64,000 nucleotides of DNA from Tsukamurella tyrosinosolvens (GCF_900104775.1 NZ_FNSA01000001.1:1-64000), one strand, 5' to 3'. Counted from the first letter of the stretch, positions 49,189 to 59,390 are shown. Numbers and translations are program-made. The notes: generated by a model from the sequence alone, not told the origin.

Positions 49189-50174
49189 TCGACGACCTCG
49201 CCTCCCGCCTCCTCGAGGCACAGATCGCCTTCGCGCGCAAGCAACTCCGGGACACGGCCTACCACTCGCTGGTCATCGACGAGGTGGACCATGCGCTCGC
49301 CGTCGCGTCCGAGCTGACCCTCGCGGAGGCGGTGACGCCCGACATGATCAAGGCCGTCGCCGCGAAGTACACCGTGCAGGTACCGGTCGAGGGCGCGATT
49401 CCCGAGCTCGTCGGGGAGATCGCCGGCCGCCTGTACCGGCACACCGTCAACGACACCACCCGCCTCGACGAGGTCATCGACAGCCGCAGCTTCGAGAAGC
49501 TGCTGAGCACCGTCACGGAGATGGACCTCACCGGGCGGGTCCTGCAGGCCCTCTCGGAGAGCCCCGTCACCGAGGACGCGGTGGCCTCGGTCCTGCACGC
49601 CGCGGCGTCCTCCGCGGCCTACGACGCGAACCGCGTCCTCGCCCGGAACGCGGTGACCCGCACCGTCGCCGGCGCCGCGGCCCGCGCCCTCCGGCCGGCG
49701 CTCCCGACGCTCGGCCAGCGCGCCGACGCCGCCGCCCGGCACGGCGTGCGTTTCGCCCTGCGCCGGGTCGCCGCCGAGGGCGACGAGACCCTCGCCGAGG
49801 CCGTCCGCGACTTCTGGCGCCAGCACCGCGAGAGCGCCGTCGCCGAGTACCGCGGGGTGCTCACGGACGGCGACGTCGAGGACGTGGTGGTGCTGATCTT
49901 CGAGTTCTGGCGCACCTTCCGCGACACCGACTACTTCCGCGCGCTCCTCGACGAGGGCATCGACCACGTCTTCGACAAGTACGGCGACACGTCGCTGTAC
50001 GAGCTGCTCGCCGAGCTGGGCGTGGGCCGCGAGGACATGATCGAGGAGGCGCTGCGCTTCGGCCCGCCCGTCATCGCGACGCTCGACGAGCGCGGCGTCA
50101 TCGAGGACCTGCTGCGCCGCCGCCTCACTCCGTTCTTCGAGTCCGAGGAGTACCGCGCGGCGATCGGCGGCTGA
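49185..50174 (+). CDS. conserved hypothetical protein
   Basis: 329 residues, almost entirely helical, soluble, acidic. No catalytic motif or membrane segment. Blocks such as FEFWRTFRDTDYFRALLDEG suggest HEAT-like helical packing. ATG overlaps the stop of the oxidoreductase gene (ATGA). Function unknown; conserved position in Mycobacteriales is possible but not verified. Confidence 0.65.
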   Translation: MIDDLASRLLEAQIAFARKQLRDTAYHSLVIDEVDHALAVASELTLAEAVTPDMIKAVAAKYTVQVPVEGAIPELVGEIAGRLYRHTVNDTTRLDEVIDSRSFEKLLSTVTEMDLTGRVLQALSESPVTEDAVASVLHAAASSAAYDANRVLARNAVTRTVAGAAARALRPALPTLGQRADAAARHGVRFALRRVAAEGDETLAEAVRDFWRQHRESAVAEYRGVLTDGDVEDVVVLIFEFWRTFRDTDYFRALLDEGIDHVFDKYGDTSLYELLAELGVGREDMIEEALRFGPPVIATLDERGVIEDLLRRRLTPFFESEEYRAAIGG

Positions 50175-50180
50175 CCGGAT

Positions 50181-50822
50181 CTACACGAACGCGGCCACCA
50201 GGATCACCACCGCGCACACCGCGACGATCGCCCCGCCCACGGCCGTGGCGATCCGCCGCATCCGCGCGGTCGACCGCGCCCGCAGCACCGCGCCCAGGCC
50301 GATGAGCACCAGATTCCAGCCGAGCGAAGCGATCCCGACGCCGATCGCGAACGCCGTCGCCACCGGCGGCCGGTGCAGCCCCTCCCCCAGGCCGACGGCG
50401 ATGGCGCCGAAGTACACGAGCGGGAAGGGATTGACCGCCGTCAGCCCGAAGAACATCGCGTACCGCGCCCACCCGGAACCCGCGCCGGCGGGTTCGGCAC
50501 CGTCGGACTCCTCGGCGACGGGCCGGAAGGCCGTGCGCACCATGAGCGCAGCGACCACGAGCAGGAGGACGCCGCCGACGGCGGCGGGCCACCGCCCCCA
50601 CTGCGCGACCAGCGGCGCCAGGACCGAGCCGGCGGCGAGCGCGAGCACGGCGAAGATCAAGTCGGCGGTACCGACACCCGCGGCGGCGGGGACGGCGCGC
50701 CGCCAGCCTCGGGACGCGCCCTCGTGGAGCAGCATCACACCGACGGCACCGAGCGGGAGGACCACCCCGAGGCCCGCGAGGATCCCCGCGCCGAAGGCAG
50801 CGGCCAGCGCCGCCGGTTCCAC
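50181..50822 (-). CDS. LysE-family exporter
   Basis: 213 residues, six helices: GILAGLGVVLPLGAVGVMLL with the proline-containing LPLGAV motif, AAGVGTADLIFAVLALAAGS, FFGLTAVNPFPLVYFGAIAV and two C-terminal helices. LysE proteins export basic amino acids or related metabolites. Convergent with the gene at 49185 (6 bp apart) and 3 bp downstream of the aminotransferase. Confidence 0.85.
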   Translation of the reverse strand: MEPAALAAAFGAGILAGLGVVLPLGAVGVMLLHEGASRGWRRAVPAAAGVGTADLIFAVLALAAGSVLAPLVAQWGRWPAAVGGVLLLVVAALMVRTAFRPVAEESDGAEPAGAGSGWARYAMFFGLTAVNPFPLVYFGAIAVGLGEGLHRPPVATAFAIGVGIASLGWNLVLIGLGAVLRARSTARMRRIATAVGGAIVAVCAVVILVAAFV

Positions 50823-50825
50823 CGG

Positions 50826-52082
50826 CTAACCCAGGGAGGCGAGGGCGCGGACCAGCTGATCCACGTCGTACGGGGTCGAATAGGGCGCGAGGCCGACGGT
50901 GACGGCACCCCCGTACTCGGGCACGCCCAGGCCGGCGAAGTACCGGCTGGGCACGTTCGACAGGGCGCACACGCCGTTGTCCGCGAGGCGCTTGGCGGCC
51001 TTGGCCGCCGGCACGCCCGGCATCGTGAAGGAGACGGTGGGCACCCGGCGCTCGGCGCGGCCGATGATCGCCACCTGCGGCGCGGAGGCCAGGGAGTTGA
51101 GCAAGTAGAACAGGAGCCGCTGCTGGTACTGGCGCAGGCCGAACATCGAGTGCTCCAGCCGATCGCGCCGGGTACCGACGGAGGACTCGTCGAGGCCCGC
51201 GAGGTGATCGATCGAGGCGATGAGCCCCGCGAGCATGGCGTACTGGTGCTCGCCCAGCTCGAACCGCTCCGGGCCGGTGAGGGTGCGGTCGGGGTTCACG
51301 GCGCGCAGCCGGCCGAACAGCGACGGATCACGGAAGGCCATCGCGGCCACCTGCGGGCCGCCCCAGCGGTTCGCGCTGACGAGCAGCACGTCGGCGCCGA
51401 GCCGTTCGATGTCGAGCAGCTCGTACGGCGCGGCGCTCGTCGCGTCCACCACGAGCAGCGCGCCCACCCGGTGCGCCGCCTGCGCGGCCGCGGCCACGTC
51501 GATGACGGTGCCGATGGTCGACGAGGCGTACGGGACCGCGATCACCGAGGTGCTGGGCCCGGCGAGCTCCTCGAACTGCCATGCCGGGACCTCGCCGGTC
51601 TCGATGTCGGCCTCGACCCAGCGCACCCGCCCGCCGCCACGGTCCGCGACGCGGAGCCAGGGCGACTGGTTCGCGTCGTCGTCCAGGCGGCACAGCACGA
51701 TCTCCGAGCCGAGCCCGAGGCGCGCGCTCAGCGATTCCGCGAGTGAGTTGAGCAACTGCTCCCGGCTGGGCCCGAGCACCACGCCCTCGGGCTTGCCGCC
51801 CACCAGGTCCGCCACGGCGACGCGGGCGGCCTGCACGATCGAGCGGGTGTGGGCGGCCGCGGCGTAGATGCCGTAGGGATTGCTCACGAATCCGCGGAAG
51901 GCGTTCGCGACCGCCGAGGAGACCGCTCCCGGGATCTGCGCACCGGCCTGGGGATCGAAGTGGATCCACCCATCTCCCAGGGCAGGGTAAAGCCCCCGGA
52001 CGCGGGCAACGTCGAATGCGGATACCGCAACCGCAGTCGATGCCCGGCCGGGTGCACCCTGGCCTTCTGAGAACGTGTTCAC
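50826..52082 (-). CDS. class V aminotransferase/cysteine-desulfurase-like protein
   Basis: 418 residues from a GTG at 52082; longer upstream frames are not credible. PLP-fold type I: IHFDPQAGAQIPGAVSSAVA, VVLGPSREQLLNSLAESL, VIAVPYASSTIGTVIDV, LLVVDATSAAPYELLDIE, and LLVSANRWGGPQVAAMAF, where the usual catalytic lysine is replaced: the motif reads S-A-N-R-W-G-G. The missing lysine means it may not be an active aminotransferase. Gene order matches Rv3778c. Confidence 0.8.
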   Translation of the reverse strand: MNTFSEGQGAPGRASTAVAVSAFDVARVRGLYPALGDGWIHFDPQAGAQIPGAVSSAVANAFRGFVSNPYGIYAAAAHTRSIVQAARVAVADLVGGKPEGVVLGPSREQLLNSLAESLSARLGLGSEIVLCRLDDDANQSPWLRVADRGGGRVRWVEADIETGEVPAWQFEELAGPSTSVIAVPYASSTIGTVIDVAAAAQAAHRVGALLVVDATSAAPYELLDIERLGADVLLVSANRWGGPQVAAMAFRDPSLFGRLRAVNPDRTLTGPERFELGEHQYAMLAGLIASIDHLAGLDESSVGTRRDRLEHSMFGLRQYQQRLLFYLLNSLASAPQVAIIGRAERRVPTVSFTMPGVPAAKAAKRLADNGVCALSNVPSRYFAGLGVPEYGGAVTVGLAPYSTPYDVDQLVRALASLG

Positions 52083-52152
52083 TGGGACGCAGGTTACACC
52101 GCCGCCCTGACTACACGGTGGTCCGCCCGCGGGGAGCTGCCAGAATGGTGGT

Positions 52153-52662
52153 ATGAGCGATCGCAACGAGGTGGAGATCATTCCTGCAGGAGCGGACACC
52201 GGCGCGGCCGGAGGTGCGGACGAACCGGACAACGCCGCGGAGGAGTTGCACGGCATGGTCGAGCAGCCCGCGAAGGTGATGCGCATCGGCACGATGATCA
52301 AGCAGCTCCTCGAGGAGGTGCGCGCCGCGCCGCTCGACGAGGCCAGCCGCGCCCGGCTCAAGGACATCCACCGGACGTCGATCAAGGAGCTGGAGGACGG
52401 GCTCTCCCCCGACCTGCAGGCCGAGCTCGAACGCCTCGCGCTGCCCTTCACCGACGACTCGACCCCGTCGGACGCGGAGCTGCGGATCGCCCAGGCGCAG
52501 CTCGTCGGCTGGCTGGAGGGCCTGTTCCACGGCATCCAGACCGCCCTCTTCGCCCAGCAGATGGCGGCACGGGCCCAGCTCGAGCAGATGCGACAGGGCG
52601 CCCTTCCCCCGGCCATGACCCCGGGCCCGGAGTCGCAGACGGGCCACGGGCAGTACCTGTGA
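52153..52662 (+). CDS. bpa: bacterial proteasome activator Bpa/PafE
   Basis: 169 residues. Helical core (MVEQPAKVMRIGTMIKQLLE; LVGWLEGLFHGIQTALFAQQ) and the C-terminal GQYL, the motif with which Bpa (Rv3780) docks into the alpha-ring pockets of the 20S proteasome and opens its gate without ATP. Its presence shows that the organism has a proteasome, as in mycobacteria and relatives. It precedes the galactan export genes, as in M. tuberculosis. Confidence 0.92.
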   Translation: MSDRNEVEIIPAGADTGAAGGADEPDNAAEELHGMVEQPAKVMRIGTMIKQLLEEVRAAPLDEASRARLKDIHRTSIKELEDGLSPDLQAELERLALPFTDDSTPSDAELRIAQAQLVGWLEGLFHGIQTALFAQQMAARAQLEQMRQGALPPAMTPGPESQTGHGQYL

Positions 52663-52761
52663 CGGCGCGGTCGGCGGACGCGGGCACCGTCGAGAGGCGC
52701 CCGCGGCGTCCCCGCTCGACGTGCGCCGGGCGGACCGTCGGGACGGGTACCCTGGCCTACC

Positions 52762-53619
52762 GTGCCCGTCGATAGCCCCCACGCCGCCCAACCGGCGCCC
52801 CTCGTCTCGGACTCGCGCACCTTCTCGCGCGCGATCCGCGACCTGGTCGACGGCGCCACCGTGCATCGCGAGCTCTGGCTCGAGCTGGGCTGGCAGGACA
52901 TCAAGCAGCGCTACCGCCGGTCGGTGATCGGCCCGTTCTGGATCACGATCGCCACCGGCGTCACCGCCAGCGCGCTCGCGCTGCTGTGGTCGGTCCTGCT
53001 CGGCGCCGACGTGAAGACGCTGCTGCCGCAGCTCACCGTCGGCTTCGTGCTGTGGGCCTTCATCCAGAGCTCGATCATCGACGGCGCCGAGGTCTTCATC
53101 GCCAACGAGGGCCTGATCAAACAGCTGCCCGCGCCGCTCTCGGTGCACGTCTACCGGCTGGTGTGGCGGCACATGCTCTTCCTGGCCCACAACATGATCA
53201 TCGTGGTGATCGTGCTGGCGATCTTCCCGCCGAAGCAGTGGTCGTGGACGCAGCTCAGCGTGATCCCCGCGTTCGCCATGCTGGCGATCACCGGTGTGTG
53301 GGTCTCGATGTTCTTCGGCATCCTCGCCACCCGGTTCCGCGACATCGCGCCGCTGCTCACCGCCCTGACGCAGCTGCTCTTCTACATCACCCCCGTCGTG
53401 TGGACCCTGGACACGGTGCCCGGCGGCAACAGCGAGCGCGCCCAGCTGGTGAAGCTGAACCCGCTGTACCACTACCTGGAGCTCGTCCGCGGGCCGCTCA
53501 CCGGCAAGCCCTTCGATCCCCAGCACTGGTACGTGGTGATCGGGTGCACGATCGTCGGCCTGGCGCTGACCCTCGTGCTGATGAAGCAGTTCCGTTCCCG
53601 AGTCGCGTATTGGGTGTGA
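52762..53619 (+). CDS. wzm: ABC transporter permease Wzm (galactan export)
   Basis: 285 residues from a GTG. ABC2-type permease with six helices; LGWQDIKQRYRRSVIGPFWI at the N-terminus is characteristic of O-antigen/galactan exporters. Ends MKQFRSRVAYWV. With the ATPase 1 bp downstream it moves lipid-linked galactan across the inner membrane for arabinogalactan synthesis. Confidence 0.92.
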   Translation: MPVDSPHAAQPAPLVSDSRTFSRAIRDLVDGATVHRELWLELGWQDIKQRYRRSVIGPFWITIATGVTASALALLWSVLLGADVKTLLPQLTVGFVLWAFIQSSIIDGAEVFIANEGLIKQLPAPLSVHVYRLVWRHMLFLAHNMIIVVIVLAIFPPKQWSWTQLSVIPAFAMLAITGVWVSMFFGILATRFRDIAPLLTALTQLLFYITPVVWTLDTVPGGNSERAQLVKLNPLYHYLELVRGPLTGKPFDPQHWYVVIGCTIVGLALTLVLMKQFRSRVAYWV

Positions 53620-53620
53620 G

Positions 53621-54415
53621 ATGAGCGTTTCCATTCGGACGCAGGACGCCTGCGTCGACTTCCCGGTGTTCGACGCGAAATCCCGCTCGCTCAAGCGCGC
53701 GGTCATGGGCTCGGCCGGCGGCAAGGTGATGGCCGACGACAACGTGGTCGTCGTCGAGGCGCTGCGCAACATCACCATGAGCCTCAACGAGGGCGATCGC
53801 GTGGGTCTGGTGGGCCACAACGGCGCCGGCAAGTCGACGCTGCTGCGCCTGCTCGCCGGGATCTACGAGCCCACCCGCGGCTCCGCGCTGGTCAAGGGGC
53901 GCGTGGCCCCCGTCTTCGACCTCGGCGTGGGCATGGACCCCGAGATCTCCGGCATGGAGAACATCATCATCCGCGGCCTCTTCCTGGGGCAGACCCGCAA
54001 GTCGATGCTGCGCAAGGCGGACGAGATCGCCGAGTTCACCGAGCTCGGCGACTACCTGTCGATGCCGCTGCGCACCTACTCCACCGGCATGCGCGTGCGC
54101 ATCGCCCTCGGCGTGGTCACGTCGATCGACCCCGAGATCCTGCTGCTCGACGAGGGCATCGGCGCCGTCGACGCCGAGTTCATGCGCAAGGCCCGCAAGC
54201 GGCTCTCCGCGCTGGTGGAACGCTCCGGCATCCTCGTCTTCGCCTCGCACTCCAACGAGTTCCTCGCCCAGCTCTGCGACCGGGCCATGTGGATCGACCA
54301 CGGCGAGATCCGGCAGGAGGGCGGCATCGAGGAGGTCGTCACCGCCTACGAGGGCCTCGACGCGGGCGCCCAGGTGCGCAAGGTGCTCGACATGCTCGAG
54401 GCCGAGGATGACTGA
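53621..54415 (+). CDS. wzt: ABC transporter ATPase Wzt (galactan export)
   Basis: 264 residues. Walker A GHNGAGKSTLLRLLAGIYEP, Q-loop region VFDLGVGMDPEISGMEN (typical of polysaccharide exporters), signature YSTGMRVRIALGV, Walker B EILLLDEGIGAVD, and switch histidine in FASHSNEF. No C-terminal carbohydrate-binding domain, as expected for the mycobacterial protein. Overlaps glfT1 by 8 bases. Confidence 0.93.
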   Translation: MSVSIRTQDACVDFPVFDAKSRSLKRAVMGSAGGKVMADDNVVVVEALRNITMSLNEGDRVGLVGHNGAGKSTLLRLLAGIYEPTRGSALVKGRVAPVFDLGVGMDPEISGMENIIIRGLFLGQTRKSMLRKADEIAEFTELGDYLSMPLRTYSTGMRVRIALGVVTSIDPEILLLDEGIGAVDAEFMRKARKRLSALVERSGILVFASHSNEFLAQLCDRAMWIDHGEIRQEGGIEEVVTAYEGLDAGAQVRKVLDMLEAEDD

Positions 54416-55355
54416 CGGGGCCGGGCAGGCGGGTCCCGACCGGGTGTCCGACGGTGCCGGCACCGTCGTCGCCGTCGTCGTGACCCACGACCGGGCGGGC
54501 CTGTTGGCGAAGTCCCTCGAGGTGCTCAGCTCGCAGGAGCGGCCCGTCGACCACCTGATCGTGGTCGACAACGCGGCCCAGGACGAGGTGCGTGCGCTGG
54601 TCGCGTCGCAGCCCGTCGCCACCACCTACCTTCCCTCGCAGTTCAACCTGGGCGGCGCCGGTGGTTTCGCCCTCGGCATGCTGCACGCGCTGGCTCTCGG
54701 CGCGGACTGGGTCTGGCTCGCCGACGACGACGGCCGGCCCGAGGGCCCGCAGGTGCTCGGCACTCTGTTGGAGTGCGCCGAGCGGCACGGCCTCGCCGAG
54801 GTCTCCCCCGTGGTCTCGACCATCGACGATCCCGAGACCCTCGCGTTCCCGCTGCGTCGCGGCCTCGTCTGGCGGCGCAAGCGCTCGGAGCTCGTCGACC
54901 CGGCGGCACCGTCGGACGACGTGCTGCTGGGGATCGCCTCCCTGTTCAACGGCGCGCTGTTCCGCAAGGACACGGTCGCGGCGGTCGGCGTGCCCGACCT
55001 GCGACTGTTCATCCGCGGCGACGAGGTGGAGGTGCACCGCCGCCTCGTCCGCTCCGGGCTGCCCTTCGGCACGTGCCTGACCACCGCGTACCTGCACCCG
55101 AACGGCGCCGACGAGTTCCGACCCATCCTCGGTGGGCGCATGCACACCCAGTACCCGGACAACGAGACCAAGCGCTTCTTCACCTACCGCAACCGCGGCT
55201 ACCTGCAGTCCCAGCCGGGGATGAGGAAGCTGATCCCGCAGGAGTGGGCGCGGTTCGGCTGGTTCTTCCTGGTGCAGCAGCGCGACGTGGCGGGCTTCCG
55301 CGAGTGGCTGCGACTGCGCAAACTGGGTCGCGACGAGCGGTTCACCCGGCCCTGA
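54408..55355 (+). CDS. glfT1: galactofuranosyltransferase GlfT1
   Basis: 315 residues, GT2 fold: VVAVVVTHDRAGLLAKSLEV, VDHLIVVDNAAQDEVR, NLGGAGGFALGMLHALALGA, and the metal-binding WVWLADDDGRPEGPQVL. GlfT1 adds the first galactofuranoses to the decaprenyl-linked disaccharide, priming galactan. Gene order wzm-wzt-glfT1 differs from some Mycobacterium arrangements but the trio is the conserved set. Confidence 0.92.
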   Translation: MTDGAGQAGPDRVSDGAGTVVAVVVTHDRAGLLAKSLEVLSSQERPVDHLIVVDNAAQDEVRALVASQPVATTYLPSQFNLGGAGGFALGMLHALALGADWVWLADDDGRPEGPQVLGTLLECAERHGLAEVSPVVSTIDDPETLAFPLRRGLVWRRKRSELVDPAAPSDDVLLGIASLFNGALFRKDTVAAVGVPDLRLFIRGDEVEVHRRLVRSGLPFGTCLTTAYLHPNGADEFRPILGGRMHTQYPDNETKRFFTYRNRGYLQSQPGMRKLIPQEWARFGWFFLVQQRDVAGFREWLRLRKLGRDERFTRP

Positions 55356-55425
55356 ACCCGGTGGCGCACACCTCTTATTGAAGGGGCCTCAACAGAGCGC
55401 CCGGTATGCCTCTATCATCGTCGTC

Positions 55426-57060
55426 ATGGGAACGAGCCTGGTCTCCGATCTTCTTCCGCAGGGCCACGCCCTGCTGCGCATGCTCCAGCGCCGGGTCGTC
55501 GACCCGGCACGCCCGGACGTCGCGCTGCGCGCGCTCGGCTACAACCGGCAGTACGGCCCGCAGGCCGCGCTGGTGATCAAGGGCGCCGCCGAGAACCCCG
55601 ACCGCATCGCGATCGTCGATGAGCGCGGCACGCTCACCTACGCGCAGTACGAGGCGCAGTCGAACGCCCTGGCCCGTGGGCTGCGGGCGTCGGGCCTGAA
55701 GTCCGGCGACGTGATCGCCGTGCTCGCCCGCGATCACCGCGGCCTGCTGCTCATCATCAGCGCCGCCGCCCGCGCCGGCATGCGCCTGGCCATGATGAAC
55801 ACCGGCTTCGCCAAGCCCCAGTTCGCCGAGGTCTGCGCCCGCGAGAAGGTGCAGGCCGTCTTCCACGACAGCGAGTTCACCTCGCTGCTCGACGCGCTGC
55901 CCGACGACATGCCGCAGTACCTGACCTGGGTCGACGATGCCGACGAGGTGCCCACGGGCGCGAAGACCATCGACCAGCTCATCCTGGGCCGCGACGCCAA
56001 GCGCGTCCCCCCGCCCGAGAAGCAGGGCGGCTTCATCATCCTGACCTCGGGCACCACCGGCCTGCCGAAGGGCGCGACCCGCAGCAAGGTGCCCTCGCTC
56101 GCGACCGCGATGCTCGTCGACCGTATCCCGTTCAAGCGCCGCGGCACCGTCGTCATCGCCTCGCCGATCTTCCACTCGACCGGCTTCGCGATGTGGTCGG
56201 CGGGCATGTCCGTCGGCTGCACCACCGTGACGATGCGCCGGTTCGATCCGGAGAACACCCTCAAGCTGATCGCGGACAACCGCGCCGACATGCTGGTCGC
56301 GGTGCCCACGATGCTCACCCGCATGCTGAGCCTGCCCGCGGAGACCCTCGCGAAGTACGACACCAGCTGCCTGAAGTCGGTCGTCGTCGCCGGATCGGCG
56401 GTCTCCCCCGAGCTGTCCGAGAAGTTCCAGGACGTCTTCGGCGACGTGCTCTACAACGTCTACGGCTCGACCGAGGTCGCGGTCGCGACCGTCGCGCAGC
56501 CGAAGGACCTGCGCACGGCGCCCGGCACGGTCGGCAAGCCCCCGGTCCTCACGACGGTCCGTCTGTACGACGAGAACGACGCGCTGGTCGAGGGCGTCGG
56601 CAAGCGGGGCCGCGTCTTCGTGCGGGCCGGCGCGCCCTTCGAGGGCTACAGCGACGGGCGCACGAAGCAGATCATCGACGGCCACCTCTCGTCGGGCGAC
56701 ATGGGCCACTGGGACGAGCACGGCCTGCTGCACATCGACGGTCGCGACGACGACATGATCGTCTCCGGCGGCGAGAACGTCTACCCGCTCGAGGTGGAGA
56801 ACCTCCTGGTCACCCGCGACGACGTGGTGGAGGCGGCCGTGATCGGCGTGCCCGATCCCGAGTTCGGCCAGCGCCTGCGCGCCTTCGTCGTGATCGACGG
56901 CGGCGCGCCCTCCGACGAGGAGGCGCTCGTGAAGGACCTCAAGGAGTTCGTCCGCGGCAACCTGGCCCGATTCAAGGTCCCGCGCGACGTCGTCTTCCTC
57001 GAGACGCTGCCCCGCAATCCCACGGGCAAGATCGTCCGCCGGGAGCTCCCCAAGGACTGA
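55426..57060 (+). CDS. long-chain fatty-acid CoA ligase (FadD type)
   Basis: 544 residues from ATG at 55426. AMP-binding motif IILTSGTTGLPKGATRSKVP, YNVYGSTEVAVATV, GHLSSGDMGHWDEHGLLHID, DDDMIVSGGENVYPLEVENL and the C-terminal lysine motif NPTGKIVRREL are all present. Resembles FadD12/FadD2-like ligases of mycobacteria; substrate unclear. It follows glfT1 by 70 bp and is closed by a terminator. Confidence 0.88.
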   Translation: MGTSLVSDLLPQGHALLRMLQRRVVDPARPDVALRALGYNRQYGPQAALVIKGAAENPDRIAIVDERGTLTYAQYEAQSNALARGLRASGLKSGDVIAVLARDHRGLLLIISAAARAGMRLAMMNTGFAKPQFAEVCAREKVQAVFHDSEFTSLLDALPDDMPQYLTWVDDADEVPTGAKTIDQLILGRDAKRVPPPEKQGGFIILTSGTTGLPKGATRSKVPSLATAMLVDRIPFKRRGTVVIASPIFHSTGFAMWSAGMSVGCTTVTMRRFDPENTLKLIADNRADMLVAVPTMLTRMLSLPAETLAKYDTSCLKSVVVAGSAVSPELSEKFQDVFGDVLYNVYGSTEVAVATVAQPKDLRTAPGTVGKPPVLTTVRLYDENDALVEGVGKRGRVFVRAGAPFEGYSDGRTKQIIDGHLSSGDMGHWDEHGLLHIDGRDDDMIVSGGENVYPLEVENLLVTRDDVVEAAVIGVPDPEFGQRLRAFVVIDGGAPSDEEALVKDLKEFVRGNLARFKVPRDVVFLETLPRNPTGKIVRRELPKD

Positions 57061-57072
57061 CCCACGACGCGT

Positions 57073-57109
57073 CCGGCCCCGGATCCGCACCATGCGGATC
57101 CGGGGCCGG
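57073..57109. terminator. intrinsic terminator, bidirectional
   Basis: Perfect 17-bp stem (CCGGCCCCGGATCCGCA and complement) with a CCA loop, between the convergent ligase and monooxygenase genes. Confidence 0.85.
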
Positions 57110-57135
57110 TCTCGTGTCAGGGCACAGCCGGCGTC

Positions 57136-58752
57136 CTACTTCTTCGCGAAGAACGAGACGTCGTCGTTGCCGATGAGGTCCGGCACCGTCCAGCCGTCGA
57201 GGTCGTACTCCGCGAGGCACTGCTCGGCGAGCCCCTTCATGGAGCTGACGCCGCCGCGGTTCTGCGCGGCGAACAGGAGCTCGGCCTTCACGTTCTCATG
57301 GTTGCCCGAGTAGTTCCGCTCGTACAGCTCGTGCCGGCCGCCGAACTCGGATCCGATCGAATCCCACAGGGCCTTCATGATCTTCACCCGCTCGACCGCG
57401 GGCATGCCGTCCGACCCGCGCACGTACTTGTCGAGGTACGGCCGCACATCGGGGCTCTTGAAGTCGAGGGAACTGGACGGCAGGTAGATCAGCCCGGACG
57501 CGACGTCCTGCTCGATGATCTCCTTGATCCGGGGGTACCCCTGGATCATGAACATGCGGTACGTGAGGCCGTACTCCAGCTTCGGGAGCACGGTGTCCCC
57601 GACCCACGGCTCGGGGTCGCGCGCCATCGATTCGGTCAGGGACCAGAACAGGTTCCGCCACCCGATGACCTCGCCGACGCGCGTCTGCACCCCGCGGAAC
57701 CCGCCGGCGCCCGTCGCGTCGAGCGCCTTCATCAGCAGGCCCGCGATGAAGTCCAGCTTGACCGCGAGCCTGGTGCAGCCCTGAAAGGTGAAGCGCGGCA
57801 GGAACCCCGACTGCGGGAAGAAGGCGTTGATCTTCTCCACGTCGCCGTACATGAAGACGTTCTCCCAGGGAACCAGCACCTTGTCGAAGACGAAGATGGT
57901 GTCGTTCTCGTCCATCCTGCTCGACAGCGGGTAGTCGAACGGGCTGCCCATGACGGCCGCGTTCTGGGTGAAGGACGACCGGCAGATCAGCTTCACCCCG
58001 GGTGCGTCCATCGGGACCGTGCAGATGAGCGCGAACTCCTTCTTCTTGATCGGCAGGCCGTAGTGCGCGATGAAGTTGTAGTTGGTGATCGCCGATCCGG
58101 TGGCCACCACCTTGGCGCCGGAGACGATGAGCCCGGCATCGGTCTCCTTCTCCACCTTCATGAACACGTCGCCGACCTCGTCGGGCGGGAGCTGCCGGTC
58201 GACGGGCGGATTGATGATCGCGTGGTTCCAGTACAGGACCTTCTCCTGCGACTCCTTGTACCACCGCTCCGCGTTCGCCTGGAACGGCGAGTACAGCTCC
58301 TTGTTCGCGTGCAGTGTGCCCAGGAAGCTCGCCTTGTAGTCGGGAGACCGGCCCATCCAGCCGTAGGTCATCCGCGCCCAGGTGGCGATGGCGTCGCGCT
58401 CCTTGAGCATGTCCTCCGCGGACGTCGGCGCCTTGAAGAACGGCATCGTGACGCCGCCGTTGCCGGTATCTGTGGGCGTGGTCACCGCGTCGACGTGCTC
58501 GCCGGTGTGCATCGAGTCGTAGAGCCGGGCGGTCATCCGGACCGGGTTGCGGAACGCCGGGTGCGTCGTGACGTCCTTCACCCGCTCGCCGTGCAGCCAG
58601 ATCTCGCGATCGTCCCTGAGCGATTCGATGTACTCGTCGCCCGTCATCGGGCGCGAGGCGAAGTTCCGGACGCTGTTCGCGGGGGCGTTCTCGGCGGGGT
58701 TGGTAGCGCTGGTGTCGATCCCGTTGCGGGGAGCGGATTCCGTCGTGGTCAT
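57136..58752 (-). CDS. 4-hydroxyphenylacetate 3-monooxygenase-like oxygenase (HpaB family)
   Basis: 538 residues, acyl-CoA-dehydrogenase-like class D flavin monooxygenase: [19 protein letters not shown] at the N-terminus, [39 protein letters not shown] and [20 protein letters not shown] are HpaB landmarks. It uses reduced FAD from the neighbouring reductase to hydroxylate an aromatic substrate. The reductase gene is directly upstream, and the AraC regulator is divergent. Confidence 0.88.
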   Translation of the reverse strand: MTTTESAPRNGIDTSATNPAENAPANSVRNFASRPMTGDEYIESLRDDREIWLHGERVKDVTTHPAFRNPVRMTARLYDSMHTGEHVDAVTTPTDTGNGGVTMPFFKAPTSAEDMLKERDAIATWARMTYGWMGRSPDYKASFLGTLHANKELYSPFQANAERWYKESQEKVLYWNHAIINPPVDRQLPPDEVGDVFMKVEKETDAGLIVSGAKVVATGSAITNYNFIAHYGLPIKKKEFALICTVPMDAPGVKLICRSSFTQNAAVMGSPFDYPLSSRMDENDTIFVFDKVLVPWENVFMYGDVEKINAFFPQSGFLPRFTFQGCTRLAVKLDFIAGLLMKALDATGAGGFRGVQTRVGEVIGWRNLFWSLTESMARDPEPWVGDTVLPKLEYGLTYRMFMIQGYPRIKEIIEQDVASGLIYLPSSSLDFKSPDVRPYLDKYVRGSDGMPAVERVKIMKALWDSIGSEFGGRHELYERNYSGNHENVKAELLFAAQNRGGVSSMKGLAEQCLAEYDLDGWTVPDLIGNDDVSFFAKK

Positions 58753-58753
58753 G

Positions 58754-59329
58754 TCAGTTGCTTCCGATCGGTGTCGCGGGGAGGAGATGCAGGGGTGTGA
58801 ACGAGGTCTCGGCGTCGAACCAGCCGTTGAGCGGGTCGTCGCAGGAGCCGCTCCAGACGGCCGCGGAGGAAGGCGCTCCGAGGTCGTGAAAGGTGCTGCG
58901 GTAGAACAGCAGCGGCTGCTTGCCGGACGATTCGGCGGCGACGATCTCGCCGATGAAGATGACGTGATCGCCGCCGTCGTACTGGGCCCACGGGATGCAC
59001 GAGAACGTCGCCGCCGCACCGCAGATGATCGGCGCGGTCGGCCCCTCGGCCCAGACCGGTCCGGGCTCGCACGGGCGACCCGCGAAGTTCATCGCGATAT
59101 CGACCTGATCCGCGGCCAGAACGTTGACGGCGAACGGAGCATCGCTGAGGTAGGCGCAGGCCTTCGACTTCTTCGTCATCGTCACTTGGCAGAGCCGCGG
59201 CTCCATCGAGACCGCCGTGAACGCCGTCACCGTGGCGCCGTGCGCGGTGCCGTCCGAGTTCGTGCAGGTGATCACCGTGACGCCGCTGGCGAACTGCCCG
59301 AAGATGTTGCGGAGTTCGCGTTGCTCCAT
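58754..59329 (-). CDS. flavin reductase, HpaC-like partner
   Basis: 191 residues; ATG at 59329 chosen because AAAGGAGG lies 8 bases before it. The flavin_reduct domain shows [39 protein letters not shown] and [12 protein letters not shown]. It supplies reduced flavin to the oxygenase that starts 1 base after its stop. A C-terminal [14 protein letters not shown] extension is a little longer than in HpaC. Confidence 0.88.
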   Translation of the reverse strand: MEQRELRNIFGQFASGVTVITCTNSDGTAHGATVTAFTAVSMEPRLCQVTMTKKSKACAYLSDAPFAVNVLAADQVDIAMNFAGRPCEPGPVWAEGPTAPIICGAAATFSCIPWAQYDGGDHVIFIGEIVAAESSGKQPLLFYRSTFHDLGAPSSAAVWSGSCDDPLNGWFDAETSFTPLHLLPATPIGSN

Positions 59330-59390
59330 GGTGGACACCTCCTTTCTCGTCGAGAGTTGCTGAGGTGACTCGAAGCTAGGCGCGGGCGCG

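Noticed and set aside
47433-50174. 913-residue open frame on the plus strand
   Set aside because: It crosses antisense of the SDR gene and the wrong frame of the quinone oxidoreductase before entering the real gene frame at 49185; only the last part is credible.
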